A DNA stretch of 54,972 bases from Nanobdellota archaeon (lineage in GTDB: Archaea; Nanobdellota; Nanobdellia; Woesearchaeales; GCA-2686295). This document shows positions 52,450-54,972 of this stretch, piece after piece. The notes beneath the pieces are model-generated. The model searched no databases, was not told the origin of the DNA, and saw only the letters and a list, made by a program, of their open reading frames with translations. The DNA lies in NCBI GenBank assembly GCA_018819065.1, contig JAHJQL010000078.1, forward strand, positions 1 to 54,972, written 5' to 3'. Numbering within the stretch: position 1 is the first letter of the stretch; each line of letters begins with the position of its first letter. A program made the translations under genes and the position numbers.

Positions 52450-52537
52450 TTATACGCAATTGTGCTTTTATAAAAAAAGTTAAAAAAAACTTTTAAGCAC
52501 AACTGCCGTTCGCAAAAAATACGGCTCACTCGTATAA
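52450..52537. repeat. Cassette-array small unit, copy 3
   Basis: An 88 bp foldback unit with ends TTATACG/CGTATAA, differing from copies 2 and 4 by loss of a single T near its centre. It follows the arsM unit after the spacer CAGCGG and is separated from copy 4 by CAGTTA. Confidence 0.88.
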
Positions 52538-52543
52538 CAGTTA

Positions 52544-52632
52544 TTATACGCAATTGTGCTTTTATTAAAAAAAGTTAAAAAAAACTTTTAAGCACAACTG
52601 CCGTTCGCAAAAAATACGGCTCACTCGTATAA
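52544..52632. repeat. Cassette-array small unit, copy 4
   Basis: An 89 bp foldback unit, identical to copy 2 over its full length. Next spacer is CACCA. Copies 1-2 and 3-4 form matching tandem pairs on either side of the arsM unit. Confidence 0.88.
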
Positions 52633-52637
52633 CACCA

Positions 52638-52755
52638 TTAGTTTCAATATTACTCGACAACAATTAATTTAGAATAAAAAATAGATTTTTTATTTGTTGC
52701 CTGCGTCATACTTTCTCGCTAACGCTCGAACTTTTGCTTCGCAAAAGGAAACTAA
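52638..52755. repeat. Cassette-array gene-less unit with TTAGTTTC/GAAACTAA ends
   Basis: A 118 bp unit following the same rule as the others but with different ends: TTAGTTTC at the left and GAAACTAA at the right. Inner parts (ACAACAA near 52657-52663 and TTGTTG near 52693-52699) also pair, and a CTTTTGCTTCGCAAAAG hairpin sits just inside the right end. No reading frame of note. Confidence 0.75.
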
Positions 52756-52841
52756 CAGTTATTATATGAAATTCCGAACCCCGCCATTAAAGGAATATTT
52801 ATATATCTGTTATCCATCTTAATCTTATGGAGAAAATAACT

Positions 52842-53489
52842 ATGAAAATTATAGGTATAAATGCTTCACAAAGAAATAATGGTAACTCATATCAACTACT
52901 TAAATCTGCTCTTGAGGGGGCAAAAGGAGAAAGTAACGGTTTAATAGAAACTAAAGTTTTACAGTTAGCGGATTTTGAAATAAAACCGTGTGCGGCTCAC
53001 TACTCTGGGCTACATGAATTCAAGAATTGGGGTTGTGGTAAGAAGCCTTATAAATGTATACTTAAAGATGATTTTGAAGAAGTATTTCAAAGGATGATCG
53101 ATGCAGATGGTATAATTATAGCCGCACCTCTTTATTACCCTGTGCCGGCGAAATTAGTAGCCTTAATGGAAAGATTGATGGCAATAGTTTATTTTGCAAA
53201 AAAGGCAGATAAAAATTATGTTTGGCCTCTTACGGGTAAGCCGTTTGGAGCTATGGCAACTTCCTATGAAGATAGTAACATCTTAGTTCTGAAAATATTA
53301 AGAAAATTTGGGTTCATTGCAAGAATGTATTTAGTGAGAGAAGCAAAAAATAAAGTCTTTAGTGTTGATGCTAAAGGAGGGGTTGAAAAGAATCCAAAGA
53401 GTTTAGGAGAAGCCAAAAAACTTGGTTCCTTAGTTGCTAAAATCCTTATAAAAAGGAAAGAAAGGGCTAAAAAGAAGAGGGAAATATGA
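52842..53489 (+). CDS. Flavodoxin-like FMN reductase (NADPH-dependent)
   Basis: A 215-residue protein of the NAD(P)H-dependent FMN reductase fold. It starts MKIIGINASQRNNGNSY, where the GINAS-x-R-x-x-G-N-S loop binds the FMN phosphate. Later strands DADGIIIAAPLYYPVPAKLVALM (in two blocks near 88-110) and AMATSYED follow the fold. Cysteines in KPCAAHYSG and NWGCGKKPYKC might hold a metal or redox centre. Two starts are possible: this ATG, with GGAG 9 nt upstream, or the ATG at 52827 (MEKIT), which sits about 26 nt after the TATA-like ATTTATATAT at 52797. It overlaps the next gene by 4 nt and lies in a cassette unit. Confidence 0.85.
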   Translation: MKIIGINASQRNNGNSYQLLKSALEGAKGESNGLIETKVLQLADFEIKPCAAHYSGLHEFKNWGCGKKPYKCILKDDFEEVFQRMIDADGIIIAAPLYYPVPAKLVALMERLMAIVYFAKKADKNYVWPLTGKPFGAMATSYEDSNILVLKILRKFGFIARMYLVREAKNKVFSVDAKGGVEKNPKSLGEAKKLGSLVAKILIKRKERAKKKREI

Positions 53490-54406
53490 AATTCATATTA
53501 AAACCAAAAGCACCATTTGACTTTGATTTACTTTGGAAATTCTATGCTTGGGGAAAGCCGTCTCCAGAAATTTATGAGAATGGCGTTTGGAGAAGAGCTT
53601 TAAATCTTGATAGCAAATTATTTCCAGTTAAAATAAAATCGGTAGGTACAACCGGAAAGCCAAAACTTGAAGTTGAAATTCTTTCAGAAATAAGCAAAGC
53701 AGAAATTAAAAAATTGAAAGAAAAAATTCAGTGGATTTTTAATTCACAAATGGACTTGAAAGAACTGTATTCCTTCTTGGACAAAGATAAAAAACTTAAA
53801 ACTCTTTTAAAAAAATTGTATGGTTTAAAACCAGCAAACTATGCTACAGTCTTTGAAGGTGTTGTAAAGACAATAATTCAACAGCAAATTTCTCTAATTG
53901 GAAGTATGCACATAACCTCAAGATTGATTTCAGAATTCGGAGAAAAAACCGAAGTTGCAAAGGAGTGTTTTTATGAATTTCCTTCACCGGAAGCATTAGC
54001 AAGAGTTCCATCTGCGAAACTAAAACAATGCGGTCTAAGCAGACAGAAGACAACCTATATCAAAGAGTTTTCAAGAAGCATTGCGGAGAATAATGGATTT
54101 AATCCAGAAGAAGTAGTAATACTTCCAGTTTCTAATGGAATTGAAAAATTAAATAAGATTAAGGGTGTAGGCCAGTGGACAGCAGAATTAGTAATTGTTA
54201 CATGCACAGACCACAAAGAACTATTACCAGCAGGCGATCTTGGAGTGAGGCGTGCAATTTCAAATTTTTATTCAAAGGACTTGATGACCGAAGAGGAAAT
54301 TAGAAAATTTACAGAAAAATGGGGAAAACATAAAGCTTTAATTGCCTATTATTTAATATGCAACGAAAGGTCGGATTTTAAATTAAACAAAAAAGGAGGT
54401 AAATAA
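53486..54406 (+). CDS. AlkA-type DNA-3-methyladenine glycosylase (HhH-GPD)
   Basis: Removes alkylated bases from DNA, the first step of base excision repair. The 306 residues have an N-terminal beta-rich region (about 1-100; ending NSQMDLKELYSFL) and a helix-hairpin-helix domain (about 110-290): EGVVKTIIQQQISLIGSM, hairpin LNKIKGVGQWTAELV and the catalytic aspartate in PAGDLGVRRAISNFY. This is the AlkA-like order with the DLG(V)RR signature. The start ATG overlaps the reductase stop (ATGA). It is followed by a DUF3795 gene 3 bp later, so all three genes are co-transcribed in the unit. There is no Ada or methyltransferase repair partner here. Confidence 0.88.
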   Translation: MKFILKPKAPFDFDLLWKFYAWGKPSPEIYENGVWRRALNLDSKLFPVKIKSVGTTGKPKLEVEILSEISKAEIKKLKEKIQWIFNSQMDLKELYSFLDKDKKLKTLLKKLYGLKPANYATVFEGVVKTIIQQQISLIGSMHITSRLISEFGEKTEVAKECFYEFPSPEALARVPSAKLKQCGLSRQKTTYIKEFSRSIAENNGFNPEEVVILPVSNGIEKLNKIKGVGQWTAELVIVTCTDHKELLPAGDLGVRRAISNFYSKDLMTEEEIRKFTEKWGKHKALIAYYLICNERSDFKLNKKGGK

Positions 54407-54409
54407 AAT

Positions 54410-54757
54410 ATGCCAGACAAAAATTTAGCACCAGTATGCGGGCTATACTGTGGAACCTGCGAATACTTTGGAAAGCAATGCCAAGGATGTGGCAATGTAA
54501 AAGGCAAGCCGTTCTGGACAACTCAGATGAAGGTTGAAGTTTGTCCACTGTACGATTGTTGTATTAACAAGAAACAGTTGGAGCATTGTGGACTGTGTGA
54601 TGAATTACCATGCCAGATATTTACAGGTTTCTACGATCCATCTCTAAGCGAAGAAGGGGCAAAGAAAGCAGTTTTCGTCCGACAGCAGGAACTTTTGAAG
54701 AGGAAGGAAATAGGCACAGAAAAATGGCTTGAGGAAAAAGAAGATTGTAAGAAATAA
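54410..54757 (+). CDS. DUF3795 cysteine-rich protein
   Basis: A 115-residue protein of a widespread uncharacterised family. It has CGLYCGTCEYFGKQCQGCG (10-28) and VCPLYDCC near 44-51 with a further CGLCDELPC near 60-68, giving eleven cysteines that could bind zinc or an iron-sulfur cluster. The family is often annotated only by this domain and is common in archaea and anaerobic bacteria. AAGGAGGT precedes the ATG, overlapping the end of the glycosylase gene. It is the last gene of the unit. No function is known. Confidence 0.82.
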   Translation: MPDKNLAPVCGLYCGTCEYFGKQCQGCGNVKGKPFWTTQMKVEVCPLYDCCINKKQLEHCGLCDELPCQIFTGFYDPSLSEEGAKKAVFVRQQELLKRKEIGTEKWLEEKEDCKK

Positions 54758-54837
54758 GCATGAATATTTATGGTGGGGTTCGGAACTCTGCGGTTGCTTC
54801 GCAACCTTGCCCTTCGGGTCATATAACAGCGGAAGCC

Positions 54838-54972
54838 GTCCCGTAATTATTTTTTGGTGAGTATTGAATAGGTACTTCATTAAAGAAAAATGATTCTTTC
54901 TCTTTTAGCAGCTATTAGCTGCTTTTAATCTCCAGATTTTCTGGAGATTATGTGCTATACATGCCAAGTTCA
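54838..54972. other. Right flank of the array with two adjacent hairpins
   Basis: After the last spacer CAGCGG the next bases (AAGCCGTCCCG) do not follow the unit rule, so the array probably ends here, though the window edge is close. No gene is seen. Two perfect hairpins stand side by side: AGCAGCT-ATT-AGCTGCT (54907-54923) and AATCTCCAG-ATTTT-CTGGAGATT (54927-54949). Confidence 0.5.

Larger units (their letters stand above)
52762..54826. mobile_element. Cassette-array unit with reductase, glycosylase and DUF3795 genes
   Basis: A 2065 bp unit with ends TTATATG and CATATAA. The inner arms AATTCCGAACCCCGCC (52770-52785) and GTGGGGTTCGGAACT (54773-54787) also match as inverted repeats. A GGTTGCTTCGCAACC hairpin and a CCCTTCGGG hairpin lie inside the right end. 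Spacers are CAGTTA before it and CAGCGG after it. Three genes lie head-to-tail on the plus strand. Confidence 0.75.

Noticed and set aside
51310-52632. CRISPR array
   Set aside because: The four near-identical units are 88-89 bp hairpins separated by 5-6 nt or by a gene unit. There are no regular unique spacers of 25-40 bp and no cas gene.
51310-54826. Plain integron attC array
   Set aside because: Considered strongly, but the left and right ends match within each unit, and the junction pairing is lost where different units meet (e.g. CGTATAA next to TTAGGCG). Classical attC pairs stay within one junction. Kept as an integron-like array only.
1-54972. tRNA or rRNA genes
   Set aside because: No segment with the tRNA GGTTC-loop and acceptor pairing or rRNA motifs was found in the gaps by eye.

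Overview
This AT-rich window comes from an archaeon. Its information-processing genes are archaeal: fibrillarin and Nop5, aRF1, aIF5A with deoxyhypusine synthase, L40e, GatD/GatE, topoisomerase VI A and B, archaeal DnaG, RIO1, a Dim2-like KH protein, NurA and a HerA-type ATPase, Lrp regulators and CDC48. Genes are tightly packed with several tail-to-tail overlaps. Many first genes look leaderless, with a TATA box 25-30 nt before the start, while other starts carry GGTGA-type Shine-Dalgarno (SD) sites. Several translation proteins are shortened by whole domains (Nop5, aRF1, GatE). Together with bacterial-type genes (HtpX, LemA, HflK/HflC, PPDK, a parvulin), this suggests a DPANN archaeon of the Woesearchaeota/Pacearchaeota type. 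That placement is inferred; there is no rRNA in the window.

Layout. 0-5 kb: HtpX-LemA membrane quality control, CysRS, an AI-2E permease and a radical SAM protein. 5-11 kb: glutamine synthetase with a divergent Lrp regulator, a glycogen debranching enzyme with a sugar nucleotidyltransferase, and deoxyhypusine synthase. 11-16 kb: ThiF-type E1 enzyme, fibrillarin and a short Nop5 on one strand; aRF1, a SprT-like metalloprotease, aIF5A and L40e on the other. 16-24 kb: site-2 protease, an orphan PEP-synthase-like dikinase, a winged-helix protein, a tRNA methyltransferase, a degenerate PEP-synthase-like protein, class I FBP aldolase and a PfkB kinase. 24-38 kb: NurA, PHP protein, AbrB-like protein, Topo VI, KH and RIO1 ribosome-assembly factors, DnaG, a candidate structured ncRNA, a parvulin-thioredoxin fusion, HerA and TrpRS. 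38-51 kb: a SecB-like candidate, CDC48 with a probable CTG start, a tandem Lrp, HflK/HflC, GatD/GatE and PPDK.

51.3-54.83 kb is unlike the rest. It is a head-to-tail array of seven discrete units. Each begins TTA... and ends ...TAA, its two ends are inverted copies of each other, and units are separated by 5-6 nt spacers starting CA. Four units are near-identical 88-89 bp gene-less foldback elements, one is a 118 bp gene-less unit, one carries an arsenite methyltransferase, and one carries a flavodoxin-like reductase, an AlkA-type glycosylase and a DUF3795 protein. It resembles an integron cassette array, but the pairing of ends differs from classical attC sites and no recombinase is in the window. 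This is the best candidate here for an undescribed system.

Other strong leads are an ATP-grasp/phosphohistidine dikinase with an unknown acceptor domain, a catalytically dead PEP-synthase-like protein with an acidic linker, the CTG start of CDC48, domain-pruned translation proteins, and the ~216 nt ncRNA at 33.3-33.5 kb, which may be a minimal RNase P RNA.
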